Assembly: GCF_021018895.1 (NCBI RefSeq)
Contig: NC_079386.1
Coordinates: 496,001-560,000, forward strand
Length of the DNA: 64,000 bases
Source: Seriola aureovittata
Taxonomy: Eukaryota > Chordata > Actinopteri > Carangiformes > Carangidae
Direction: 5' to 3'
Shown here: one piece after another, positions 14,620 to 27,725 of the stretch
How positions within the stretch are numbered: position 1 is the first letter of the stretch
Layout of the letters: each line of letters begins with the position of its first letter
Notes under the pieces: model-generated
What the model was told of the DNA's origin: nothing
What the model saw: the letters and a program-made list of their open reading frames with translations, nothing else
The model's database searches: none
Position numbers and translations under genes: made by a program

Positions 14620-14826
14620 CCCATCCCGGTTTGTATGTTTGTCAGCAGGATTACAAAAAAAAAAAGCACTGAACCAATTTGTACCAACCTTGGTGGAGGG
14701 ATGAGGCATGGGTGAGAGAAGAACCCATTAAATTGTGGTGCGGATCTGGTTGAGCAAACTATTGCGAGACAGGATATTTTACCATATTTTCGTCAGGACT
14801 GTTTGGCCTTTGGCGGAGGTCTAGTT
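14620..14826 (+). repeat. ancient fish interspersed repeat
   Basis: The segment starts near CCCGGTTTGTATGTTTGTCA and contains TTGGTGGAGGGATGAGGCAT, AGAACCCATTAAATT and GTGGTGCGGATCTGG, ending with GGCCTTTGGCGGAGGTCTAG. I recognise this order of motifs from a common teleost repeat. The copy is internally shortened. Confidence 0.6.
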
Positions 14827-14950
14827 TAACAATAGGTTGACAGATGTATGATAAGTGGCAATGGTAAAAATGGCTAGCAAAATGGTTAACAAACAATTGT
14901 GTATTTGCACATTCAGCAGACACAAGTTATGTATCTGGAAACCTGATTAA

Positions 14951-14971
14951 CCCCCCCCCCCCCAAAAAAAA
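14951..14971. repeat. C13-A8 homopolymer pair
   Basis: Thirteen C residues followed directly by eight A residues, in an A-rich stretch. Confidence 0.9.
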
Positions 14972-16604
14972 CAGAAACAAACAAAAAAAAACATGTCATC
15001 TTTCCTCAGCAGATCGAGTCATTATGGACAGACTCAACTCTATGACCTCCAAGCCATGAAATAAAACCCTGGTTTCCCTCACTTAACATCACCTGCAAAA
15101 GTGCAAAGGCTTCAGCAGTAATTGTAAATGTCCCTAAAGTTTGCACTCATCATCACCTCTGAGACCTTTGACACTACCGACTGTCTTGAGGGGGGTTCAG
15201 TGCACCAGAGCCTGTAATACAAGTACGTCTACCATGCCAAATGCATGCAAATGATTTCCTACTTTTTAGATAATTAATTAAAAAAGTATTGCAGTGTTGT
15301 AATTGCTTAGATAACAGCAAACTGAATTAAAACAGAAGTGCACATTTCACTTACTTCAAATGTGTCACCTCTTACTGTAAAAACTCACTAGTATTTTATC
15401 TAAATGAAGTGTTTGCTGTTTGAAACTTTACTCAGACGTAGGACAAAAGAAACCACATGTGCACACATGGACAGTAAAGCATCATTCATCTCCTGCGAGG
15501 ATATCAATACTGCTATCACCGCAGCTCAGAGAGCACATTAGCAAAGCCACAGCAAAGAGGAAGGGAAAGCACTGCAGCTTCTGAGACATATTTCTGCCTG
15601 AGGATCTGTATCTCATGTATAGGTCACTGCAGTGACTTGACTTATGTGGTATGTGCTCACAAGCCACAAATTAAGCCAGAGTGGAGGATGAGGGGAGTTA
15701 AAAGGTTTCATGCGAGCGTTCCAAGGAGCCCAGGAGATGGCCAGAGGCTAACATGTTGGCCCAATCATTAAGGCATCAATCTGTGGGTGTGTGTAATGTG
15801 TACACTGTGAAGGGCTTATATTGTCGCCAATCTGGCTAACAGAACAGAGGGCGCTTTGAGGAAAGGAGATACTCTTCACCCTCAACTATTGTTGTCGACT
15901 TTGACTTGAAGTCTTTTGAAAAGGCCCAGAAATAGAGGAATAAACTTGAAGATTCAGGTACCTCCAAGTTTCAGCAGCAGCTTTGAGGTAAATAAGACGC
16001 CACACCTGAAAAGGCAGCTGGACAAGTCTCACACAGAAAAAATGTCGGACTAATTGAGAAGTTTTTTCAGATGACATGTTTGACTTTTTCAAGGAGAAAA
16101 GTCCTGAAGGATGAAGGTTTAACCTTTCCACCTGAGAAAAAACATTTCAACAGACAGCATACAGGATGGGGCAAATTCTGTCATAACATAAGGGATACAT
16201 GAACATGAAAAGATGATCATTTTTAATGGGATCACATAAAAAGGTCATAGCCACTTCCTGTTAAACACATGTGTATGTGCTCATCTTCAAGACAGGAGAG
16301 AAGCATAAAGGTGTAAACGTACATGGTTTCATCCTGAACTGTTGGGTACAGGAAGTTCAGAGCTTGATTGCGCCTGTGAACCATTTAATTACTGTAGAAT
16401 TAACCTTAACCAACATAAAAAGAGAGTTCCAATGGGACAGTTAACAGTCAAAAGATGGCATAACCGAAATACATCTACCATTATATTTCAACCCTGTTGT
16501 AATGTTCACGTGTGCATCATCAGTCAGATAGTCGTGTTTGCCCTGCATCGACTGCTGCAGAAGTCCAGGAATTATACGGATACAAGCTTCATCCAGGATT
16601 TATC

Positions 16605-16846
16605 AACTACCCTGTATAAATAATTACAAGCTGCCATTGTCCCAGTATTATACACTGCCTTGTATACATATGAACACAAGCTGTAGTCATACAGGAATTA
16701 TACACTTCCCTGTATAAACAAGCATGCCCTGAAGTCATCCAAGAATTACCCACTGCCATGTATACATAAGCACAAACTGCAGTCATGCAAGAATTATACA
16801 CAGCCCTGTATAAATGAGCACAAGCTGCAGCCGTGGATGGATTCAT
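16605..16846. repeat. minisatellite, five ~48-bp units
   Basis: Successive units begin near 16605, 16653, 16703, 16751 and 16799, with a period of 48-50 bp. Each unit reads roughly CACTGCCCTGTATAAATAAG followed by CACAAGCTGCAGTCATGCAA and GAATTATA. Divergence between units is around 15-25% by eye, so the array is old. Because 48 is a multiple of three, the minus strand shows a repetitive open frame, which is a by-product and not a gene. Confidence 0.88.
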
Positions 16847-17289
16847 GTTTTCATTTTGTTAAATAAATGACAAACACGTTCTCTTCTGTCTTTCTTTATT
16901 TCTCCTGCTCAGCAGACAAGGAGCCACATGCCAAACCATGGAACTAATCTCTGATTTATAATGCTAATAATATTGAATGCTATATGTCTCATGTCTAAAC
17001 TGAAGGTATGCCATTGCAGGTGAGTATCGCATGGTAATATTAGGTCTGGTTTGGTTAAAGCTGCAGTGATATTAGAGCCAGATCAGGCAAACAGAACACC
17101 ACCACACCCTATTTTGGTTTCTCCTGTAACAAAAAGCACCTTGGCCTTAAAACACACAAACACAACTTTGGCTCATGTGTGTCTTTCCTGCTCTGCAAAG
17201 ACTCTCAGATTCTTTTTGGCCCATTTCGCGCCCATTACACCATCTTACATCTTTCTATAAAAGTGACAATCCTCTGAAATATCACAAAC

Positions 17290-17600
17290 ACCTTTGAAGA
17301 GATGCCATCTCCAGAGTAGATTAAACGGCAGCCGAGGCTCCGAATGAGGTGCTTAAGCAGCATGAGCTGCTGCTGCCTATTGGCAAAATAGTACCTCCTT
17401 CACTGGTTCCAAAGAGCTTCTTTTACCTCCATTTGTTCAAACTGCATTGCCATTTGGCCCATCTCCATAGCAACACCTCAACGCTGGCCCGTTGACCGCA
17501 TGGCAATGATGAAGCACGGTGGCAGCTTTACTGACTGATTCGTCATTAATCTTAATGTGCGTCTGGCAGCTACTCTGGGCTGCACAACAAATCACTGAGA
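17290..17600. promoter_or_regulatory. candidate conserved noncoding element with RFX-like half-sites
   Basis: This is a repeat-free stretch of even composition. It contains CTCCATAGCAACACC (an RFX half X-box) near 17463, CATGGCAATG near 17499, and TAAT-core sites (TCGTCATTAATCTTAATG near 17541). It lies in the mllt3 intron. The call is inference from motif density; conservation was not tested. Confidence 0.28.
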
Positions 17601-17856
17601 GTGTGGGAGGAAGCCATCACTTTCTTATCCTGACTGCGTTCTATGTTTTGACTACTCCACTGCGAATGTGCACAGAGATTAATTTAAGTGATGACATGTT
17701 GATAAGAAGAACAGACTCTGAGCAATAAAGAAACAGCTGATGTGCAGAAGCTGTTTCAGCGTGCTACGTGAGTCCACCTGTTTCCAGCAAATACCAACAA
17801 AAATTAAACCTACACATGAGCCAAGTGGCACAGATAGATTTCAGAGACTTCGAAAT

Positions 17857-17871
17857 CCCCCCCCCCCCCCC
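17857..17871. repeat. C15 homopolymer
   Basis: A pure run of 15 C residues within AT-rich intronic sequence. Confidence 0.95.
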
Positions 17872-20800
17872 AACGGTCTGTGACAGGCCATCGGGTATCC
17901 CTGCTTCACATAAGAAATGCTTTCCTGCTGCTGAATCATGATGCAAAGCTACACACACCTGACCCCCCTTCATCTATTGCTGCAGTCAGTTATGTAAAGC
18001 AACATTAAGGTGGCGGCACCTCAGCACACAGAACCTGCATTCAAATGCATCAGGGCAGTTTTAAGGATCCAATTTTCTTTTAGTGTCAATGACATGATGA
18101 AAAAATAATTAATTCAAGCATGAAAAAGTCATCAGTCAAATCTTGCCTGCACAAACCAGGAGAAACAGGGAGAGGTAAAAACGATGTTCCAGCCCATTTA
18201 GTTTGAGATGGGCTCTTACTCCCTGCACCAACTCACTCCTCACACTAAATATCAGGTTTCCACGGTGACACAGTATGAAACCAATCACAGCTATTTTCTT
18301 GCCGCTCCACAAATACTCCCGCTGTCCATGAAAGTAAAAGAAAAAAATATTACCTATAGATTCCAAGCTCAGCACAAAGAACTCAGCTTCTTTTGACAGA
18401 TTTACTTTGTGCTTATGATGTGTCTAAATGACTCCCATTTTATTTTCCAGCAGATGGCAAGTCACCATGTCGGACACACAGGTGAGTGAAAAACGGTTCA
18501 AAAAACATTCAACAGCTGGAACGTGGACTGAACTAAACACTGTGAGAGGAAAAGAGAGGAGGGTTAATGGTGCAGGGAGCTGTGGCCACATTCAGTACCA
18601 CTGAGATATCCAGAATACAATCCAGCCCAAATGTCAGGATATACAATATTATCGCAGGGATTTCATTAGTGTTTTTAATTATATTATTGTATTTTAAGTT
18701 TCAGTTGTTTTTTGGAATACATAATTATACTATTGTATTTTATGTGTCAGGTATAAAGGATGCTGCCACTAAACAGCAGTTTTATTTCTCACATGTCAAG
18801 ATACGATGTACAGTAAGGAAGGGAGGGTCAGACTCAACAGCAGGGCAGACTGTGCTGATCAACAACTCATTTTGTTAATAGTTTTATTTTAATTAGTTAA
18901 TAGACAACAGTTGATGATTAATCAATGGATAAACTTATCGAGCAAAAATGTCATTCATTCTCTAGTTCCAGCTTCTCAGATATAAGGTTTCACTGCTTCT
19001 CTATATTTTATAAATTTGGAAACGGAATCATAGCTTTTATTTATTTTTTTGTATTCAGTTATTTATTATTTATATAAAGGAACAGGAAGCATCATGATAG
19101 TGATAAGAGGCAGACCAGGCAAAGTTTCTTTGCAACCTCTAACCCAGAACATGATGAACCAAGGTAGTGTACTTAAGGTACTGAAGTACTTAATAAAAAC
19201 AAAAAAAACCCAAACATTAGCAAACTACCTTTACAAAATATCTATTTTCCAAATCCCACCCCCCTGCTACTCAGGGATCCCATCACCATTATAGATATGA
19301 AGGAACAGCAATCAGACACAAAGGGAATTACAAATCATGCTCTCCTCCAACATCCATGATGCCATCCACAGAAATAGCTTTTAAAGAATTAAGTAACCAA
19401 AGACTATACATGTAGTAAATATGGATGACATTCTAAACAAGTAAGCAAGCAAACACACGAAAGCACGTCAGAAGAAGACAATTAACCACACATAAAAACA
19501 ATAAGCACAATAAAGCACTGATTTTCTCTAGCAGCTTTGACAAGCAAATAATATTGTGTGTTTTGGCAAAATGTACTGGAGCTGTGAAAAGCTCCAGCTG
19601 TGCAATATCCTGGTAAGCAGAGAGCTGTTCCCTCATCCACAACGACAAACTGCCATGAGAGATGCCTGTCATTTGTAGTTAGCTACAAAGAGGAGTTGTC
19701 ATTCAGTAACAGCAGACACTGAGTGAGGGAATAGTCTCCCATTAACATTAGACATAATACTTGAGACATTTTGGCCAAATCTATGAACCCCTGAGCACTG
19801 CCACACCAAAGGAGGACAAGTGCCAATGGTATAATTTGGGCAAAACTCACAATATCAATCAAGGTGAGAGATAAAACCTATGAATGAATTGATAGTCTTA
19901 CAATTAGATGTTTGGATTTCTGGACGACAGGGATATCTGAGGAAGTGTTAATATCTCAGAGACATTACCACTGTTTTGAGCTTTGGTGCCGAGTCAAACG
20001 AAGGGAGTAGTTTCCAAATCAGTGTCTCATGGGACACCTTGAACCGCTTTACTGCACACAACAGTACATTCAAATAAATAAATAAATAAAGGAGAAAAGT
20101 GCAGGCGGTTAAAGGAGAGACCTTGTTGCCCTACCATGTCTTGGAGAGTGTGAACACCTTTCTCACCCTGCTGTGGAAAGCAAACATGACTGAAAAACTA
20201 AACTAGTTACGACGAGCTTCCTGCCACTTGCATTTGAAAAAGAAAGCTGGTTGGATGGGAATTAACCAGATCATCCGAGATAGTCATTGTCATATTAGGA
20301 ATAATTAAGCAACGCAAGAAGAACTGAGATACTTTACAGCCATATTGACATTTATTTAGATTATCAATTAATCATTTGGTTGATTAAATGTCTACAGCGC
20401 CTCCTGGCAATTATTTATAATTAATTTTGAAATTTCTCAGCCTGTGGTCATCTTCAATTTTCTTGTTTTGTCTCACCAACAGTCCAGAAGCTAAAGTTAT
20501 TCTATTTACTGTCAACAATCCTCTCATTTGATTAACTGAAACCTGAGAAGGTGACATCTTTAAATGTCTTGTTCCTCCAATACATACAAATATATATCAA
20601 AACAGCTGCTCCTCACAATCCAGAAGCTTTAACTAGACAACATTTGAATCACTTGAACATCAAAACAGCTAAGTATTTTTCTGTCTATCCAATAGATTAG
20701 AACTGTTCAGCTCTAATTCATATCAAGCTTCATTTTGTTAAGTTGAATTGACTGAAATCCAAAACGGTGCCAGACCAAAAATCTGACCTGGACAGATGGT

Positions 20801-21001
20801 CCTCAAATCATTATCCACCACCTTTGTTGCTTTGCATTTTTGAAAATGGAAAACTGTTACTCTTCCTACATTTGCATGTGTTCAGAGAGAATCTGCGTGC
20901 TGTCAAAAGGCAAAGGTAGAACATGAATTATAATGCTTTATCCCAAAATAAAAAAAACCTTCCTGGACTGTAACAAGCTTTGATCAAACAGTGTGAGATC
21001 A

Positions 21002-21035
21002 TTCATCATCAATCTGTGCACAGATTGATGATGAA
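21002..21035. repeat. 34-bp perfect palindrome
   Basis: TTCATCATCAATCTGTG is followed with no spacer by its exact reverse complement. The centre is TGTG/CACA. All 17 base pairs of the potential cruciform or hairpin are matched. It lies about 45 bp from the dispersed repeat at 21080-21172, so it may be a transposon end. Confidence 0.93.
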
Positions 21036-21079
21036 GCCTACCGAGAGCGGAAAAGTAGGGGGGGGGTTGTGAAACAGAA

Positions 21080-21172
21080 TGCGGCTCAATAATCATTTTC
21101 TCTCGATTATCTTGTTTTAACAATCATTGAAGGCCAAAATCATAATCGAAAATAAAAGTTGATTAATAGCGC
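21080..21172 (-). repeat. dispersed AT-rich repeat, copy B
   Basis: The reverse complement reads ATTTTCGATTATGATTTTGG and AAAACAAGATAATCGAGAGA, clearly homologous to 7154-7245 with scattered substitutions. Confidence 0.65.
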
Positions 21173-22269
21173 CTAGCACAGATGTTAACCTCAACAGATG
21201 GAGACACAACCAACATGCAAATTAGTTCTGAATCAAGTCTACAGTCATGTCACTAAATGTAAACCTTTGACCAGACTGAGAGAGACGGGAAGAGTGGGTG
21301 ACGGTAGCTTCAATGAAACAAAATACTAACTTCACTTGAGCAGTTTCATTCCTTCTGATCTGGGCTGTGTTTTAACTAGAAACACTGGAGAGCATCTGAT
21401 GACACAATGGATCAGAAGCGTCTTTGGCCCGCGATTTGTCACCATGTAAAAACACAGAGGCAACAAAGACTTCTCCAGCACTGGAAAGCTCTCATGGCAT
21501 ATGTCATCATGAAGGTTAAGTATTCTCCTGCTGGGCTTTCAACCAAAGTCTTCGGGCCAAATCTCACATTTATAAAGACTGGGCTGGAGCTAAAGAGCCG
21601 GGAGACGGATGCAGTGTGCACAAGCCAGAACTCATTTGCTACCTTGTAATCAAAGGCCTTTTTAGAGAAAAACAAAGCGCTGAAGGTTCCATGTCAGCAG
21701 ATAGGAGTTTGATGCATAGACTGCTTAGAGGCACAGTGGTAAAGGAACTTTCTGTAGCACTCAACCTGACTCAAAACACATCTTTGGACAGCTTTGACGT
21801 ACATCAATTTCTAAGCTGGTTATAAACAGATACCTGACACATAGACTATGAGAACACTCAGATGTTCCCAGCAGCTCAGAAAGACCATTTTCAATGGCAT
21901 ACATTAATGGCCAATATCCCCCTAAATGTCCCAGGATATTAAGTCCAGGAACTACTGAAGGAATTAAAAAGTTCCTTCAGCAATGTGTTTTCTACATTTC
22001 TACCATGTTTAAACTCATCTGATTTCAGGAACAATACAGCAGAACTAAACATAGACCCCGCTACTGCCAGTCAAAACACATGTAAGGTCCCTTGAGCCCT
22101 TAAAAAGGTTCTTGAGGTTTTAAAAAAGTTCCTGGATCACAAGAAAAAAAGTTCTAGAAGTGGAACTTTTGTTAACAATACTGATTAAAATGCGTTTCTT
22201 ATCCCACGCAGGAAAGGACAGTTTTCCAAAGTCATTCATGCATCTCCCAAGAAGTTGTTGAGCTTGCTT

Positions 22270-24370
22270 TTCAGCTTAAAGACGCCTTCAGAAATGTGAT
22301 CAATCACATGAGGACTCTCCTATGCTTGTCTATTCCTTATAATGCCTGTCTGGTCATTATCTATCAGGAAAGACATTACTGTCTCTTAATATGGCTGCAT
22401 ATAGTTCATAATGTGTGTTAAAAACACTAATTGGTCTATATACTTTAGAGTCCATCCAACCTTTCCCTTGGTTTGAGTTATATAAATGCTTCCTCCATGA
22501 TGGTGGGAGAGCTCTGCCATTCAGGGTGTAATTAAAAGAGGCTTTAAGAGGCGCAATGGTTCTCTCCATTCTGGAGGGACGCCATCACAGCCTGCGGATT
22601 TGTTAGCACTGAGGCCTGAAATTACACTATCAATTTCCTCTATTGAGATTTCAGATAGGAGGGACGTCAAATGAGGCCAGTAATTCTTGGATTGTTAGTC
22701 CGCCTTGGTGTAATGATTTGCAGTATGCTTCAAACAATTCCTGAATTTCTTCCAATTTAGTAGTTTTCTTGTTTGTTAAGGGGTCCCTTGTTTTATGAAT
22801 TGTATTTCTTGCTGTTTCCTATGTATCAATTCAAGTAACTTGGATGCTTTAGATCCGGTTTCACCTTTGCTTCATGAATCTAAGCTTTTTGTCAACTTCC
22901 TCACTAAGAATTGTCTTTTATCTCCTGTTTAACTGGACTCATTTGCTCACGTTTAGAAGGGTCTTTATAAATGCTATAAGTTTTCTCCAAGTTCTTCAGT
23001 AGTTCTTCCAGGTCTAACAACTTTTTGACTTTGATTTTCCTTCTGAGAAAGGCTTTGGCTGCATCCCACAGAATGGCTGGATCGACCTCTCCATTATCAT
23101 TATGTTCCAGGTACATTGTTAGTTCAGCCATTTCTTTTCAAAACCGGGCTTTCAATTCAGAAGGTTCCTTGTCACCTCTCTGTGTGGAGGGGGAACTGCC
23201 ACTAGGTGGGACCCCTCTGCAGTACAAAAAAAAAAAGAGGGGGTCAAGTGAGTAACAAAAACAGAAAAGGATGGAGGCAGCTAACTGTTAACATCAGTTC
23301 ATTAGTATGGCCTCTGGAATTCCCCGATATTCTAATGTGTGCTTTCCTGGTCGTGATGTGCGTTTCTGAGTCCTCGTGTCCCCGTTGTACTCCAGGGCTG
23401 GAGTTTGGTGATGGTTTCCACGCTGATGTGCTTGGATCTGCTCACTGGTAATGGTCCCATGATAAAGCCTTGCCTTCTTAAATCTGCCGGGCTCCCACTG
23501 TGCTGCTGTATGTAACCATGGTTAAATCAAAGCACACGCACATCAGGGTCAGTGCAGTCTGGAAAGGTATCCTCTTTTCCTGAGTGTATTCCTTCCTCCT
23601 TTGCTGTACGTTCTTGCCTGCCTTGGATGTACATATTTTTCTTCCAATTAGCATAAAGGATTTCCTCCTCAACAGTGAACTGTAGGAACCTCACCCAACC
23701 TTTAAACGTGGTGTAGCAGCTAAGCTCTTTCAACTCAAAAGCTCTTTTCCTGACACAGGCCCGTAACATCCCCCAATTCCAACTGAGACATGTTCTCCAC
23801 AAATCGTAGCGTGGAAGAGTCCTCTGTGTTTTCTGTACATTGTTGCATTGAGAACGTCCTTCTAAGACAGTGATTTTATCCCTGAGTGACTTCTGGATGA
23901 GACGGTCTTTGCCTCCAATGTTTCACTTCTTCCTTCCCCCACCATGTTCCTGTCTATTTCTCCCAGACGTTTAGCGACCTCCTCCATCTGTCCTTTGATC
24001 TGCTGGTAGATTACAGTTGTTAGCTTGCCCAGTTGTGCTTTCAGATCTTCTTGAAAACAGAGTCAGACTTGGAATGATTCTTTTTTCATTTATGATATAA
24101 GGTCCTGCCTCAGCTACCACCTCCCTCATCACTTTTCAGAGGGAGCCGATTGTAGTGGGTGAAGGCTCATCCTCCATCCTGTTGCCATTTTAACCTGTGT
24201 GGGCTCTGCTTGCTTTGCCTTCTTTTCACATTCACAGCACCATGTTGCCCCATGACGTGGCTCTACAGTTTTTATTTTTGTCTTAGTTAAATCACTTCCA
24301 CCCAGTTAGGAACTTGAATTACAGGGTTTTATTTCTACCGGTGCAAGAGCTCCTTCCTATGCTGCCATGC
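22270..24370 (-). mobile_element. L1-clade LINE relic (ORF1 and ORF2 pieces)
   Basis: Read on the minus strand. Near 24190-23950 there are ORF1-type pieces (MEDEPSPTTIGS and a coiled-coil stretch KAQLGKLTTVIYQQIKGQME). At 23131-22904 there is an ORF2 segment with EVDPAILWDAAKAFLR and a charged helix. At 22600-22270 there are reverse transcriptase motifs: LPPSWRKH, YRPISVFN and NDQTGIIRNRQ, then HVIDHI. Frameshifts and stops are frequent. The ORF2 endonuclease region and the catalytic RT part are missing, so the copy is a rearranged, dead fragment. The boundaries are approximate. Confidence 0.8.
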
Positions 24371-27300
24371 TGATACTAGAAGTGCACAAGCTTCAGTCTT
24401 TTCTAATGAAACTGTACTTGACACTGCTGGGTACAGCAGGACTGGGGAACAAAGAACAGATTTTTTCTTTCCCAAATCATCAATCAAGAAATGAAATGCC
24501 AGATTAATCATCAGTGAAAATAACTGTTACTTCATTCTTATATAAATGAATGTTAAAGATCTAATGTGCCTGCGGGTGATCGTCACCGACCAGCAGACAT
24601 TTTCGAAAAAGACAAACTGGCCTACTGACATACTGGTCCAAATTTACATCACCGCAAAACTCCTGGAAGAATTAAGCAATATCACATGAGAGGGAGTGAT
24701 GTACTGAATATTAACACGGCTGATATTCTAACAGTTCGAGTGTCATATTAATTAACAGTAATAAGCAACAACAGATAATGATTTGTTTGTTTACTTCAGT
24801 TGTTGTAAGTCACTGTACAATTTATTTGGCTAGGCCAACACAAATAGTTCCTCAACTGGACTAGTACTGGACTGTTGCTAAGCAACACATAAACATTTTC
24901 CTGACTTTCACACTAGTTGTCCGGATGGATCCATAAAACTCCCTAAAGACTGCATTAAGCTCAGGCTTCTAAACGGACTGAATTTCATGGTTTATATTTT
25001 TGAGACCTAGCCGAGTCTGAAAACAGTTCAACGCTCATGTTGTTTGCCTCACAGTGTTAGCTTCATTTTTGCTTTTGTCTAATTTGTCGAGGTCGGCTGA
25101 TATCATATGAGCACACCTGGAGGTGTGCGCTGAAGTATCCAGGCTTCTTCCCTTCATCCTCTTCTGACCACCACACATTATTCCATTCAAATGTTATTTC
25201 CAGAAATACATTAATCTTTGCAAAGTTTGTTACAATCTAAGATAGATAACGACCATTAATGTAACGCTAATTAACAGTTAATAGAACACCTGTAAAGCGG
25301 AGTGATACATGTAGTTAAAAGTCCCAGTGCTGTTGCACTCTATATCAGCACTCATGGAATGACTCTTGTCCAAACAAATTGCTTGGTCAGAACTAACTGT
25401 TGTATAATTTGCCACATCATTGTGCGGGAATCAATTAACTAAATATTCTTGTCCGTTGTCATTACATGAGGTACAACCTGAGGAGTCAACGCTGGACTGA
25501 TGCCCAGTACCAGCCTCAACAAACAATCCTGAAACTCCTTAAAGGATGAAGTGGGTCAAGAAACGTCAACCACAGGATATTTGAACTGATCTCGCTCCAT
25601 CAGGACTCCATTAACTCACACAGCAAAGCAGGTCAGACCACAAAGACGTGAGGCTCCTATACACTGTGATTCTGTAATGATAATCACAAATGTAACGCAG
25701 TATCTTTGGCCGTAATAACAAAACAGTGCGACGCAATTTCAGACAGCAGATTTAGAGCAAAGACATCCTGCAACAAAAGCTGACAGCATCAAATCAACAG
25801 AAAATACATCTGCAACTATTTTGATAATCAATTGATCATTTTTCAAAAAACAAAAATACTAAACTTCTAAAACATCAGGATAAGACACTTTTCCGTGTCA
25901 CATATCACCTAGTTCTGGAGCATTATTACTGTATAATGACCAAATGCTTGATGTCTCCTTCCCAACTCGTGGAACCATAATAAATCCCAATTGTTAAGTT
26001 TCATGGGGTTATTTATTCCACCATTTGGCTAATTTCTTTCAGGCTGAGTATTTCCCATGTAGTGATACTACAGAAGATATCACCAGCTATTTTCTTACAC
26101 TGAGTTGCAATAGATTCTGTTGCATAAATGTGCTAATCTTAATAAAATATAGTTTTACATGCCATGTGTTAAACCACCTATTGCACCAGCTGCTGCACAT
26201 ATTAATTATGTTTATAGTAGTAGTATTTGAGGGGTGACCTAACAGGTTATCTAATGTTATGTCAGTATTGTATGCCACATTTTTAGGTGTTTTTAAGTTA
26301 TTTTGCTTTATATGTTAAATGTTAAACCCTATCAGGTCAAATTCTGAGCAGTGTTAACTTAATGTTTAGAGTCAGAGTCATTTTCAGAGTTCTTCAGTAT
26401 CAGAGAGTCCGTTCTGGGAGCAAAGAAATGGCGGATTTGTCCTCCAACTTTAAGTTTTTGTCCTTGGCCGGGGTAATGTATTGTAAAGACCTTTGCATAA
26501 TGTTTGGTCAGGATAAATCCAGAGCAGAGTAAGTGTGCTTCCAAGGTCCGAGTGCAGAAGGACTGGCAAGATGATCCAATGAAAGAATGAGTCACATGAG
26601 TGGAAGAACAACCGACCAGCCAGGTGAGACTACATGTAATTCATTTTTAAGGGTAGGCAAGTTGTAGTTACGGTTAAGCTTAGAGTAAGTCCCAACGAAA
26701 TGAACGTAAGTCACTGTACTATCCTCTGAAGCCATGGAGACACAGCTGTGTTTATTGGTGTGTGTTATGTGCTGTTGTACTATGCTATTGCACTTTCAAT
26801 TTCTACATCAGTAACTAATTCCTTTTTATCCTTCCATTACAGGGAAGAAGACTCCAGCTCAGGAAGAGGATCACAGAAAGAAGTATCCAGTCCAGGGAGA
26901 AGAATACAGTTCAGGAACAGTAAAGTCAGTCTTGGACATTTTATTGCTTTAAATTCCTCAGTTTGTAGTTCAAATTTCATTAACTCATTTTTATACCTTT
27001 CCACTTTTAACTGAACATTTACTCACTTCCACTGCTTGGAACTTACTGTTTCGTTTGTAAAAATTGATTGAAAATATATTCGACAGTTTTCTACACCTAA
27101 TCAATGTTACTAGGAGACATTTGACTCTTTTATATTTGCCTCTAGAAGGAAAGTCAAATTAACTAAAACCAAGATATTATGTCAATCACTTTTGAAACTC
27201 TAAATATGCTTGAAAGTGACTAAATAATTCCAGGCCATGCAGTTCACATTGTCAGGGTAACTTGAACAAAGAGGAAGGATTCCTATGTTGAGGAAAGTAG

Positions 27301-27439
27301 TTTTGTTCACAAATAAATGTTTACAAAATGAAAAACGCAAAATAAGATCTGTTTAGTGCCTATGTATTATCAAATGTAAAACGTTTAAAGTTCAATGAAG
27401 TGATACAAAAAATGATTTTTTTCCGACAAAAACAGTGTC

Positions 27440-27725
27440 TTCATTTTACAGTATGTAATTATTTTAGTTATCCATTTGCAGTATTAAAATGAATGCAAAA
27501 ATGCTTGTTACAGTAGTGTAATATTTACCGTGATAAACCATACATCACCCTATTACTGTGATGAGTTACAGTACTGTAATTATTACTGAAATAAAAATTA
27601 CAGTATTTTCTAGGTACTGAGGTTAAATTTACACAAAGCAGACAGAATGTACTACTGCAACTTACTTGCTAATTGCTGCCAACTAGTTACTGTACATTTT
27701 ACCTTGTTCTTCTTACAGTGTAGCA
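27440..27725. repeat. TTACAGTA-rich repeat, probable MITE remnant
   Basis: Short motifs of the TTACAGTA type recur on both strands (near 27448, 27509, 27566, 27599 and 27714), a pattern typical of certain fish MITEs. Clear terminal repeats were not found. Confidence 0.35.
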
